This document shows positions 9,801 through 16,879 of a stretch of DNA of 64,000 nucleotides, piece by piece. Below the pieces are notes generated by a model that saw only the letters and a list, made by a program, of their open reading frames with translations, was not told the origin of the DNA and did not search any database. The stretch is from positions 271,004 through 335,003 of the forward strand of contig NZ_CM002285.1 in the NCBI RefSeq assembly GCF_000497445.1, given 5' to 3'. Every line of letters starts with the position of its first letter. Within the stretch, counting starts at the first letter, position 1. A program made the position numbers and the translations under genes. This DNA comes from Streptomyces roseochromogenus subsp. oscitans DS 12.976. GTDB taxonomy: Bacteria > Actinomycetota > Actinomycetes > Streptomycetales > Streptomycetaceae.

Positions 9801-10858
9801 TCCGGTGCGACCCGCGAGCGCAGCGGGACCGAGTTGGCGAAAAAGCCGACCAGATCGTGGAAGCCGCGGTAGCGCCGGTTGGCAACGGGGGTGCCGACCA
9901 CCACATCGTCGTGGCCACCGTACCGGGCGAGCACGATCTGGAACGCCGCGAGCAGCACCATGAACAGGGTGCTCCCGGTGCGCGCGGAGATCTTCCGCAA
10001 CTCGTCGGTCACGGGCGCGGGAACGGTGAACACCGTGGACTCGGCGCGCCCCTGGGGGCGCTCGGGCCGGGGACGGTCGGCGGGCAGCGGCATCGGGTCA
10101 GGGGCACCGGCCAGCCGGCGTTCCCAGTAGTCCAACTGGCCGGCGGCCTCGGCGCCTTCGGCCCACTCGTGCTGCCAGCGGGCGTACTCGGCGTACTGCA
10201 CCGTGTGGGCGGGCAGTTCGGGCGTCTGCCCGTCCAGGCGCGCCCCGTACGCGGTGCCCAGATCGCTCAGGAGGACACCCAGCGACCAGCCGTCGACGAC
10301 AGCGTGGTGGAAGGTGAGTACCAGGACCGCGTCGTCGGCGGCGAGGCGGAGCAGCCGGAACCGCATCAGCGGTCCCTCGGCCAGGTCGAACCGTTCCTCG
10401 GCGTCCGCCCGCGCGAGTCGCTCGGCCTCCGCCTGCCGGTCGTGCCCGGGCAGCGCGGACAGATCGACGACGGGTAGCGCGCGATGCCGGTGCGGCAGGA
10501 CCCGCTGCACGGTACGGCCGTCCCGGACCGGAAGGACGGTGCGCAGGACGGCGTGGTGGCGCAGCAGGTCGTTGAGGGCGGCTTCGAGGGCGGTGTCGTC
10601 CAGTGGTCCGGTGAGGCGGTACACGACGGGGCTGTGGTAGGCCGGGCTGTCCGGATCCAGCCCGGACAAGAACGCCATCCGTCGCTGGGTGAAGGATGCG
10701 GGGGCCTCCCCGTCGTCGTCCAGGGCAGGCAGCCCGGTCGGGGCGCCCTTCTCCCATAGACGCTGTCGCAGCAGGGCCCGCTGCCCGGCAGGGAGGCGTT
10801 CGATCCTGCCCCGCAGATCCGCGTCGATCGCGTCGGCCGTGTTCGTGGTGCGCGTCAT
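3893..10858 (-). CDS. NRPS C-A(MT)-T-C fused to TauD-type hydroxylase
   Basis: 2321-residue protein. Order: condensation with intact HHAVVDG (H184/H185); adenylation with YTSGSTGG; a SAM methyltransferase (LEIGCGTGL near 1045) inserted in the A domain before its last part; A10 motif NGKVD; carrier LGGHS (Ser near 1472); second condensation-type domain with HHVTVDG (1665); and from about 2000 a TauD/SyrP-like Fe(II)/2-oxoglutarate dioxygenase with ligands HNE (2106-2108) and a distal His in LTAHARNPF. The pocket reads D-L-T-K-V-G-E-V-A-K, asparagine-like. The MT has the NSVVQYFPS and LCLDPRFF motifs usual in NRPS N-methyltransferases. Inferred product: an N-methylated, beta-hydroxylated Asn unit. 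C-domain plus hydroxylase is the layout known from siderophore 'interface' domains that recruit beta-hydroxylases. ATG start overlaps the upstream stop by 4 nt. Confidence 0.95.
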   Translation of the reverse strand: MTRTTNTADAIDADLRGRIERLPAGQRALLRQRLWEKGAPTGLPALDDDGEAPASFTQRRMAFLSGLDPDSPAYHSPVVYRLTGPLDDTALEAALNDLLRHHAVLRTVLPVRDGRTVQRVLPHRHRALPVVDLSALPGHDRQAEAERLARADAEERFDLAEGPLMRFRLLRLAADDAVLVLTFHHAVVDGWSLGVLLSDLGTAYGARLDGQTPELPAHTVQYAEYARWQHEWAEGAEAAGQLDYWERRLAGAPDPMPLPADRPRPERPQGRAESTVFTVPAPVTDELRKISARTGSTLFMVLLAAFQIVLARYGGHDDVVVGTPVANRRYRGFHDLVGFFANSVPLRSRVAPEASFEDFLAEVRTTCLEAYENQDVPLDLIARRLHPERSPGRNPIYQVNFTLHNTPPRPIRTLPGGIGLIPLDHLDHDAARFDLDLNIWETDAGLEGRLIHATDLFDTATGERLTRSLGVLLDAVTATPCTRIDELPLLTAVESEQVLREGHGAPADRPEDTRVDRLFAERARTAPDAVAVSAPGRTDLTFRDLDRRANGLAHRLRGLGAGPGRVVAVLLPRTPEALVALLAVLKSGAAYVALDPAYPKARRDHMLQDSGAVLLVTDARPGHPAVPAVPDIPTVVVDPDRVAEEATGAPPEGDGGPDDLMYLMYTSGSTGGPKGAMLSHRQVANYLLWAVETYLPPGADGAVPVHSSLSFDLTVTSLFAPLLAGRRLLLADESGRPGEALRASAEADTGLAFVKLTPSHLKMLEGSTAPARAGAWTHTLVLGGEELHEEQLAAWRRAAGAPRIINEYGPTETAVACAAYDSAHPAGGFGRVPIGRPVHHARLYVLDEAMNPVPPGAPGELYVGGAGVCHGYWNRPGLTAERFVPDPFGGEPGGRLYRTGDRVRRTAGGDLEYLGRLDDQVKVRGHRVEPQEVAAELARDPAVREAAVIAHGSTPESRQLIAFVSPDTNAGAPPDAAAETDWVSRWQTLYEDTYGCAERPADPSFDLVGWNSSYTGDPIKADAMREWLDTTVDRIRTLRPNRALEIGCGTGLILARVAPDCDFYQGVDLSEQVIERLRHEIGTTVATERIGLRAGPAHLAIRPGETYDTVILNSVVQYFPSLDYLLAVLERAIDALPAGGQVFLGDLRNLALLDAFHASVAAHRAKPGTPDAVLRAETTWRVETENELCLDPRFFGGLTARWPRVGSVRVLLKRGTADNELTRYRYDVVLTVTGEHTADEGPGAGSAGSPPERDWQAEGLDADGLDTLLGAERADRLVLRGIPNARLAGDLRLLARLSGAAPDAVRPGVDPEELCRLAGRHGYEAEPSWAEGRPDGSYDLLLHRRGTPPTALPPVVTATEPHRLATAPLWRPAALAALSGIESRLAERLPGPLLPARYVVLRRIPLNANGKVDRAALMDLPLTTSDDDTGDHAVRPEVELTSTQRRMAAIWSELLGRDGIRAEDDFFDLGGHSLLTFRLVFQLREEFEVEVPIRGPFDASTLGALAALVDGLVAEKNRPVLPALAPAERDGTVPASFAQERLWFLHQMDPDTAQYNFPVLVRLTGELDVGLLRRAVAEIVRRHEVLRTVITARDGQPFQTVLPAEPPVLPLTDLTSYPPERREPEARRLAREQYAEPFDLATGPVLRAGLLRLGAADHVLLLTAHHVTVDGWSAAVLLDELAELYTAGRENRAPRLPELPVQYADYAVWQRRLAEAGHFDRLVDHWTARLRGILDLPGLPLDRPRPAHPENRGESLRFRIPAATTDGIRALCREEDITLFMALLAALYAVVNRRTGETDLVVGSDVAGRSDSRTEPLIGFFVNQIVLRADLTGAPTWRELLGRTKDVALDAYAHQDLPFEEVVKALSPPRTRNQSPLFQIKLVLNSNRRAADAMAGLRLSPFTVDLIDTSRFDVTLVLEEDDDGVAGFLNYDPDLFDASTMEELREQYVALVADMAARPDASIAEAPLPTTAPTARSASGRARRRGPAALRGIKPTKVAVATDDVVVREPLRDGADLPLVLRPARPDVDLVVWARSHRTRLDTDLERHGALLFRGFTVTDPDALERFASVFVDDLFGENGEHPRAALSGNVYTPVFFPPEEKLLWHNENSFNDEGPTRIWFCCARPADSGGETPLVDSRAVHRRLDPAVREEFTAKGVMYVRNYGTGLGLDWRDVFRTGDRAEAEARCARQGLRYEWHGDRLRTTAVRPAVLRHPRTGEWSWFNQAQHWHTACLSAEVRESLLSTMAPEELPRSCRFGDGTEIPDEAMHEILRVYQELEVSFPWERGDVMLLDNILTAHARNPFRGERELLVAMGDMVRYQ

Positions 10859-13800
10859 GCGGCTCCCCCCGCTCGTTTCTCGGCGCGCCGGGACTCGGCG
10901 AGCCGCTCCAGTTCGGCCACCAGGCCGTCGAGTTGTTCCGAGTCGTCGTCCGCTCGCGCGGACGCCGGTACGGCCGCCGCCTCGCCGGCGGCCCGCTCGA
11001 CCTCGACGGCGAGGCCGGCCAGGGTCGGCACGTCGAACAGGGTGCGCAACGGCAGAGCCACCCCGAGTCGTTCACGGACCGAGGTGCGCACCATCGAGGC
11101 CAGCAGCGAGTGACCGCCGACGAGGAAGAAGCTGTCGTGCACCCCGAAGGACCGCACGCGCAGGGCATCCGCCCAGATCTCCCACAGAGCGCGCTCCGTC
11201 GCCGTTCTCGGCGGCACGGTGTCGGCGTCCGACGGACCAGCCGCACCCTCGGCGATGCCGGGCAGTGCCCGTCCGTCGATCTTCCCGCTGGGTGTCGTGG
11301 GCAGCTCGTCGAGCATGACGACATGGCCGGGCACCATGTGCGACGGCAGCCGGTCCCGCAGCCTGCCCAGCAACTCCGGCGGGGACGGTCGGAGCCCCGG
11401 TCCGGGGACGACGTAGGCGACGAGCCGCCGGTCCCCGGCGATGTCGACCGCCCGCACGACGCATTCGCGCACGTCGTCGCGGTCCAGCAGCGCCGCCTCG
11501 ACCTCCCCCGGCTCGATGCGGTAGCCACGGATCTTCACCTGCTGGTCGGCCCGGCCGAGGAAGTCCAACGCACCGTCCGGGAGCCTGCGCACCAGGTCTC
11601 CGGTTCGGTACATCAGCGCCCCTGGCCCGGAGGCGAACGGATCCGGCAGGAAGCGCTCCGCGGTGTGGCCCGGGCGGCCCAGATAACCCCGGGCGACCCC
11701 CAGCCCACCGACATACAACTCGCCGGTCACCCCGATCGGCACGGGGCCCAGATCCTGGTCCAGCACGTGCAGTGTGGTGTTGGTGAGGGCGGAGCCGATG
11801 GGCACGCTCAGGGTGTCCTCGGACAGCCGGTCCACCAGGTGGGTCGTGGAGAACGTCGCGTTCTCGCTCGGGCCGTACCCATTGTGCAGGTGCCCGGGCG
11901 GCGCGCCGCCGTGCAGCACCGCGCGCGTGCGACGGGGGTCCATCACCTCTCCGACGACGAACAGATGGCGCAGTCCGCCGAAGGCCCTCGGGTCGATGTC
12001 GGCCACCCGGTTGAAGAGGGTGCCGGTGAGGGCGGCGATCGTCGGCCGCAGCTCACGCAGCGCGGCCAGCACCTCGTCGGGCCCGAGGGGTTCGTCGCCG
12101 GGCAGCACGTCCACCCGGGCGCCGTTGCACAGCGCCCCCCACACCTCGAAGGCGGTGATGTCGAAGGCAGGGTCGCCGAGATGCAGCAGGACGTCGCCGG
12201 GGCCGATGGATATGTAGTCGGTCGCGGTGATCAGCCGCACGACGGCCCGATGGGGTATCCCGACAGCCTTGGGCCGCCCGGTAGACCCAGAGGTGTGCAC
12301 CACCGCGGCCAGCCCGACGGGGTGGGAGCGGGACCGCGGAAGCGAGCCGACGGGGCAATGCCTGACGTGCTCCGGGCCGGCTGCCACAGGCTTGTCGTGT
12401 GCCGGCCCAGCTGCCAAGGGCCCCTGTCGCTGCGGGGCGGACGTATCGGCGCTGTCGTGCTCCGCGTCGGTGAGTCGCAGTACGGGTACGCCCAGGCCGT
12501 GCAGCCAGGCGGGGGGTTCGGCGCGGCTGAGGACAGCCGAGATCTCGGCGTCGTCGGCCATGAACCGCAGTCGTTCCTCGGGGTGGCCGGGGTCGAGGAC
12601 GAGGGGGGCGCCGCCGGCCAGGAGCACGCCGAGCATGCCCGTGACCAGGTCGGCGGAGCGTCGCATGTGCAGGGCGACGACGGAGTCCGGGGTGACGCCA
12701 GCCGCGATCAGGGTCCGTCCGACACGCTCGGCCCGCCCCCGCAACCGCGCGTACGTCCAGGTTCCGGTGCGGTCGGTGAGGGCGAGAGCTTGCGGGGTGC
12801 GCTCCGCCCACGCGAGGAACAGGCCGTCCACGGTGGCCGGTTCGGGCAGGGGACGGTCGGTGGCGTTCCAGGCGTCGACCCGGGCCCGGTCCTCGGGCGA
12901 CAGCACCGGAATCTCCCCGATCCGCCGGTCGGGGGTCTCGGCGAGGGCGGTGAGCAGTGCGCGGAAGGCGGTCGCCATGCGGTCGGCCGACTCCGGCAGC
13001 CACAGGTCGGACGCGAGACACAGCTCGGCCCCGAGGTCGCCCCGCCCGGCGTCGTCGCCATTGGTCACCGTGCACTGCAGGTCGTAGGGGACGGTCGCGT
13101 CGTCCAGGGTGAGTGCGGACGTGGTGAGCCCCGCCGCGGTGAAGCCCGTACGCCGCGCCCCCGTCACGGCGAAGACCGCCTGGCAGAGCGGGTGGCGGCT
13201 CAAGTCCCGGTCCTGGCCGAAGAGTTGAACGAGCCGCCCGAAGGAGACGTCGGCGTGCCGCTCCGCCTCGTCCCGGGTGCGTGCGACGCGACGCACCGCT
13301 TCTCGTAAGGAGGGACGGCCCGTCAGGTCGACCCGCAGCAGGAGCAGATCCTCGTACGGCCCGAACGCTGTCCGCGCGGACTCCGGCGGACGACGGTCCA
13401 CGGGGGTACCGAACACCACGTCGTGCCGACCCGTCCAGCGCGCCAGCAGCACGGCGAAGGCGACCGCGGGCACCGTCCACGCCGGTACGCCTTCCTCGCG
13501 GGCGAGCCGCCGCAGGGCCTCGGCGTGCCGGGCGTCGAGGAGCAGGCCGCGACCCGTCGCCCGGTAGGTCGGTGTCCTCGGCCGAATCCGGTCGACCGGC
13601 AGGTCGAGCGGCGGGAGACCCGCCAGCCGCCGCTTCCAGTACGACAACCCCTCGTCCCGGATTTCCCGCTCCAGGACCGCCCGCTCCACGGGCATCCGGT
13701 CCGCGTACGAGAACGGGAGCTGCGCCGGGCCCTCGCTCAATGCCGCGTGATGGCAGGCCAGTTCATGCTCCAGCACAGTGAGCGAGGCCCGGTCGGCGAC

Positions 13801-14283
13801 GATGCGGTGCGCTGTGAGCAGCAGCACGTGCCGCTCCTCGCCGGTGTGCACCAGGGTGGCACGCAGTACGGGCCCGCTGCCGAGGTCGAAGGGCCGACCG
13901 CTCTCCTCGGCGAGTACACCGCGCAGCTCCGCCTCGGGCACGGATCCGTCCCGGGCGTCCGTCCCCGGCGCGGATCCCGCCTTGAGGTCCAGTTGCCGCA
14001 GCGGCACGTCGGCCGTCGCACGGACGGTACGGCGCGGTCCGTCCCCGCGATCGTCGAAGGAACTGCGGAGCAGCTCATGGCGGGAGACGCAGTCCCGCAG
14101 GGCGGACGCCAGTCGACCGGCGTCCAGCGGGCCCTCGATGAGAGTGGCGGCGGACACGTGGTGGACCGGGGCAGCGACGGCGATCTGCTCCAGGTACCAA
14201 AGTCTCTTCTGGCCGTGGGAGAGCGGCAGCCGGGGCGCCCCTGCCGAGCGGGCCGTCGGTCGTGTTTCCAGGTCGTCGTGCAC
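10855..14283 (-). CDS. NRPS, first module C*-A-T
   Basis: 1142 residues from a GTG at 14283 with GGGAAGG just upstream; the open frame extends further up, but that part overlaps mbtH and is low-complexity, so it is not used. Domains: condensation-like (about 20-445), adenylation (VVHTSGSTGRP, NGYGPSENATF, A10 PSGKID) and carrier (FFLVGGHSLL). The C domain has H159-R-I-V-A-D-R instead of HHxxxDG, so the second, catalytic His is Arg and the Gly is lost; it is probably inactive or acts only as a docking or starter domain. The A pocket reads roughly D-I-F-A-F-V-G-T-F, a hydrophobic type that I cannot assign. Being first in order with no loading module visible, it probably selects the N-terminal residue. 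It overlaps the next NRPS by 4 nt. Confidence 0.93.
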   Translation of the reverse strand: MHDDLETRPTARSAGAPRLPLSHGQKRLWYLEQIAVAAPVHHVSAATLIEGPLDAGRLASALRDCVSRHELLRSSFDDRGDGPRRTVRATADVPLRQLDLKAGSAPGTDARDGSVPEAELRGVLAEESGRPFDLGSGPVLRATLVHTGEERHVLLLTAHRIVADRASLTVLEHELACHHAALSEGPAQLPFSYADRMPVERAVLEREIRDEGLSYWKRRLAGLPPLDLPVDRIRPRTPTYRATGRGLLLDARHAEALRRLAREEGVPAWTVPAVAFAVLLARWTGRHDVVFGTPVDRRPPESARTAFGPYEDLLLLRVDLTGRPSLREAVRRVARTRDEAERHADVSFGRLVQLFGQDRDLSRHPLCQAVFAVTGARRTGFTAAGLTTSALTLDDATVPYDLQCTVTNGDDAGRGDLGAELCLASDLWLPESADRMATAFRALLTALAETPDRRIGEIPVLSPEDRARVDAWNATDRPLPEPATVDGLFLAWAERTPQALALTDRTGTWTYARLRGRAERVGRTLIAAGVTPDSVVALHMRRSADLVTGMLGVLLAGGAPLVLDPGHPEERLRFMADDAEISAVLSRAEPPAWLHGLGVPVLRLTDAEHDSADTSAPQRQGPLAAGPAHDKPVAAGPEHVRHCPVGSLPRSRSHPVGLAAVVHTSGSTGRPKAVGIPHRAVVRLITATDYISIGPGDVLLHLGDPAFDITAFEVWGALCNGARVDVLPGDEPLGPDEVLAALRELRPTIAALTGTLFNRVADIDPRAFGGLRHLFVVGEVMDPRRTRAVLHGGAPPGHLHNGYGPSENATFSTTHLVDRLSEDTLSVPIGSALTNTTLHVLDQDLGPVPIGVTGELYVGGLGVARGYLGRPGHTAERFLPDPFASGPGALMYRTGDLVRRLPDGALDFLGRADQQVKIRGYRIEPGEVEAALLDRDDVRECVVRAVDIAGDRRLVAYVVPGPGLRPSPPELLGRLRDRLPSHMVPGHVVMLDELPTTPSGKIDGRALPGIAEGAAGPSDADTVPPRTATERALWEIWADALRVRSFGVHDSFFLVGGHSLLASMVRTSVRERLGVALPLRTLFDVPTLAGLAVEVERAAGEAAAVPASARADDDSEQLDGLVAELERLAESRRAEKRAGGAA

Positions 14284-14372
14284 GATGGCCTTCCCTGGTT
14301 CGCGGTTCGGCGGGTGCGGTGACGGACCGGGAGCCAGCCCGCCCGGTCGGCGCCCTCCGCCACCGGTCCGTC

Positions 14373-14615
14373 CTATCCGTTCCGTCCGTCCGGTGCGTCC
14401 TGTTCGCCCGCCCGCAGGCGACGGCGCAGGCTCAGCGGACGCATGTCGGTCCACACGTCCTCGATATGAGCGAGGCAGTCGGACTTCGGGCCGGTCCTGC
14501 CCGCGTCCGACCATCCGGCCGGATTGTCCCGGTCGGCGGGCCAGACGGAGTACTGCTCCTCATGGTTGACCACGACCTTGTACAGCCGGTCGTCATCGTC
14601 GGGCTTCGGCGTCAT
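14373..14615 (-). CDS. MbtH-like protein
   Basis: 80-residue MbtH-family chaperone, which binds NRPS adenylation domains and supports their folding and activity. The family signature is complete: [10 protein letters not shown] near the N-terminus, the PAGW motif, a CLAHI segment and [12 protein letters not shown] near the C-terminus. The start has AGAGGAGA about 9 nt upstream and overlaps the 3' end of the MFS gene by 23 nt, so the two are translationally coupled. It lies directly before the three NRPS genes, which is its usual position. The partner is presumably one or more of the three A domains here. Confidence 0.96.
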   Translation of the reverse strand: MTPKPDDDDRLYKVVVNHEEQYSVWPADRDNPAGWSDAGRTGPKSDCLAHIEDVWTDMRPLSLRRRLRAGEQDAPDGRNG

Positions 14616-15912
14616 CCCCGTGACTCTCCTCTCGTGGTAGCGGCGCGTCAGTGGGCCGCGTCTGCGGGAGCGGTACGGCGGTCTGCTCCGGGTGGCGCTG
14701 TCGAATGGGAGTGAAGGCGGCGGCCGCCACTACGGCCAGGAAGACGACCGCCACCGCGGTCAGCGGCCCACGTGTCCCCAGTCGGCCGACCAGGGCGGTG
14801 AGCAGGGCCGCGCCGAGGGGCGCGAGGCTGCCGTGGATCGTCCAGAACGCGGAGGTGACCCGGCCGAGCAGATGGTCCGGCGTGACCTGCTGCCGCAGGG
14901 ACATCGAGCAGACGCCCGCCAGTGCCATGCCAAAGGAGTACAGACAGATCGTCACGGCCGCCACGGACACCTGCCCGGTGCCGCCCAGCACCAGCACCGA
15001 CACCGAGCACAGACTCATCGCCCCGAGCCAGCAGGGGCCGAACCCCCAGGAGCGGCGCAGCCTGGCGGTCACGGCGGCGGCCGCACAGGTGCCGAGCCCG
15101 GCCAGCCCGAGGACGTAGCCCACCGTGCGTTCGTCCTGCCCAAGACCGTGCCGCAGGTGGTAGATGAACACGTCGGTCATGCCCAGGCTGAGGAAGGTGG
15201 TGACGGTCAGCAGCATGGTGAGCGCCCGCAGCACCGGCGTGCGCCACAGAAACGCGGCGCCGACCCGGAAGCCGGAGCGCAGGTCCTGGGCCCGGGCCTC
15301 CTTGCTCTCGGCCTCGTCGGTCGACGGCCGCGCGATGGGCCTGAACCTGATGAACGCCAGGCCCACCAGAGAGATCCCGAAGCTGCCCGCATTGATGGCG
15401 ACGGCTGCCGTCGGCCCGAAGAACCCGGCCACCACACCGGCCAGGGCCGGGCCGGCGATGTACGCGATCGCGTTCGTCGCCTCCAGCCGGCCGTTCGCCG
15501 CGACGATCTGCTCCTTGTCGACGAGGTTCGCCACGGCGGTGACATATGTGATCTTGAACAGCATCTCGAACACCGAGGCCAGCGCCATGACCACGTACAG
15601 AAGCCAGATCTGCGGGCTCAGGGCCCAGCAGACCGGGATCGCGCCGTACAGCACCAGCCGGGCGGCGTCGCACAGCATCAGCAGGCGCCTCCGGTCGAAG
15701 CGGTCGGCCCAGGCGCCGCCGACCAGACCGGTGAGCAGCGAGGTGGCGCCGGCGACGGCCGTGAGCAACCCCATCTGTGCCGCCGACCCGGTGGTGTGCA
15801 GCACCAGCAGCGGAAGCGCCACCAGCGAGAAGGCGTTGCCGACCTCAGACAGCGCCTGGACCGCCCAGAAGACGGAGAAGTCCCGGTTGGACCAGAGCGA
15901 ACGCGCGAACAT
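14593..15912 (-). CDS. MFS exporter
   Basis: 439-residue membrane protein of the major facilitator superfamily, with repeated hydrophobic segments consistent with about 12 helices. The loop 2-3 motif ([10 protein letters not shown]) of drug/proton antiporters is present. It resembles the EntS-type exporters of siderophores and peptides. It sits between the free hydroxylase gene (22 nt gap) and mbtH (overlap), so it is part of the NRPS operon and most likely exports the peptide or gives self-resistance. The substrate cannot be read from the sequence. Confidence 0.9.
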   Translation of the reverse strand: MFARSLWSNRDFSVFWAVQALSEVGNAFSLVALPLLVLHTTGSAAQMGLLTAVAGATSLLTGLVGGAWADRFDRRRLLMLCDAARLVLYGAIPVCWALSPQIWLLYVVMALASVFEMLFKITYVTAVANLVDKEQIVAANGRLEATNAIAYIAGPALAGVVAGFFGPTAAVAINAGSFGISLVGLAFIRFRPIARPSTDEAESKEARAQDLRSGFRVGAAFLWRTPVLRALTMLLTVTTFLSLGMTDVFIYHLRHGLGQDERTVGYVLGLAGLGTCAAAAVTARLRRSWGFGPCWLGAMSLCSVSVLVLGGTGQVSVAAVTICLYSFGMALAGVCSMSLRQQVTPDHLLGRVTSAFWTIHGSLAPLGAALLTALVGRLGTRGPLTAVAVVFLAVVAAAAFTPIRQRHPEQTAVPLPQTRPTDAPLPREESHGDDAEARR

Positions 15913-15934
15913 ACGAGGGTCTTCCGTCCTGGGG

Positions 15935-16879
15935 CTAGCGGTCGGGGCTGTACGGCTCCGCCATGGCGACCGCGATCCGGCGGGGCCCCGTGAACGGCTC
16001 TCGGCCGTGCGAGACCAGCATGTTGTCGATCACCAGGACGTCGTCCGCACGGTAGTCGAAGCGGGTCGCCGCGGCTCGGTAGCAGGCCCGGAGATGGTCC
16101 ATGACGGCGTACGGGATCGGTCCGCCGTCGCCGTAGTAGGTCTGGCTGGGGAGGTTCTCCTCGCCCAGCATCTCCAGCAACCCGAGCCGGACTGACTCCG
16201 GCAGCGTGGTGACGTGGAAGACTGTCGCGTGGTTGAACCACACCGGCTCGCCGGTCACCGGATGCCGGTGCACGACCTCCCGTACCGCCCGGGTGCGCAG
16301 CCCGCCGCCGGGCAGCCACCGTGCCTCGATGTCCCGCTCCCGGCAGTACCGCTCGACCTCCGCGCGGTCCTCGGTGGCGAACACCTCCTGCCACGGCAGG
16401 CCGACCAGATCGCCGTAGTTGCGTACGACCGTCCAGCCGCGCCGGGCGAACTCCCGGCGCACCTCGTCGTCGATGGCGGCCAGCACCCGCCGGGTGTCGG
16501 CCAGCGGGGTGGCGCCCCGGGTCAGCGGCGGGCGCACACAGTGGAAGTACAGGGTCAGCGGCCAACTCGCCTGGTACGAGTTCTCGTTGTGCAGGAAGAT
16601 CTCTTCACCGGGCGGGTAGTCGGTGGACGTGTAGACGTTCCCCTTGATGACGCTCCGGGGGGAGGAACGCTCGGTGTACGGCAGCGGCTCGCCGGAGAGC
16701 GCGCGGACGATGTCCGCGAAGCCGTCGGCGCCCCCGACGTCGAAGCCGCGCAGCAGCAGCGCACCGCGTTCACGCAGCGCGGCCCGGAGTTCCTCCCGCC
16801 GGGCGCGCAGCCGTTCGACGGCCGACTCGCCGTGCCCCTCGACGACCAGCGGGAGCATCGGGGTGGTCTCGACCGTCAT
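15935..16879 (-). CDS. TauD/SyrP-like Fe(II)/2-oxoglutarate dioxygenase
   Basis: 314-residue stand-alone enzyme of the TauD/SyrP group. The facial triad is visible as LHNENSY (His-x-Glu) and DNMLVSHGREPF (distal His), with the group motifs GALLLRGFDV and KGNVYTSTDYPP. The family hydroxylates amino acids, often the beta carbon of carrier-bound Asp or Asn in NRPS systems, using O2 and 2-oxoglutarate. It is a paralogue of the domain fused to the NRPS at 3893-10858, so two hydroxylations or two oxidation steps are likely. Its ATGA start overlaps the radical SAM stop by 4 nt. Which residue it acts on is unknown. Confidence 0.92.
   Translation of the reverse strand: MTVETTPMLPLVVEGHGESAVERLRARREELRAALRERGALLLRGFDVGGADGFADIVRALSGEPLPYTERSSPRSVIKGNVYTSTDYPPGEEIFLHNENSYQASWPLTLYFHCVRPPLTRGATPLADTRRVLAAIDDEVRREFARRGWTVVRNYGDLVGLPWQEVFATEDRAEVERYCRERDIEARWLPGGGLRTRAVREVVHRHPVTGEPVWFNHATVFHVTTLPESVRLGLLEMLGEENLPSQTYYGDGGPIPYAVMDHLRACYRAAATRFDYRADDVLVIDNMLVSHGREPFTGPRRIAVAMAEPYSPDR

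Noticed and set aside
8006..10477. 823-codon plus-strand ORF opposite the NRPS
   Set aside because: Exact antisense of the NRPS coding frame in high-GC DNA; no family motif, no RBS. Same for 10696-13308 and 1398-2786.
14284..14514. N-terminal extension of the first NRPS
   Set aside because: It would overlap mbtH on the same strand and is Gly/Arg/Pro-rich; GTG 14283 has its own ribosome site.
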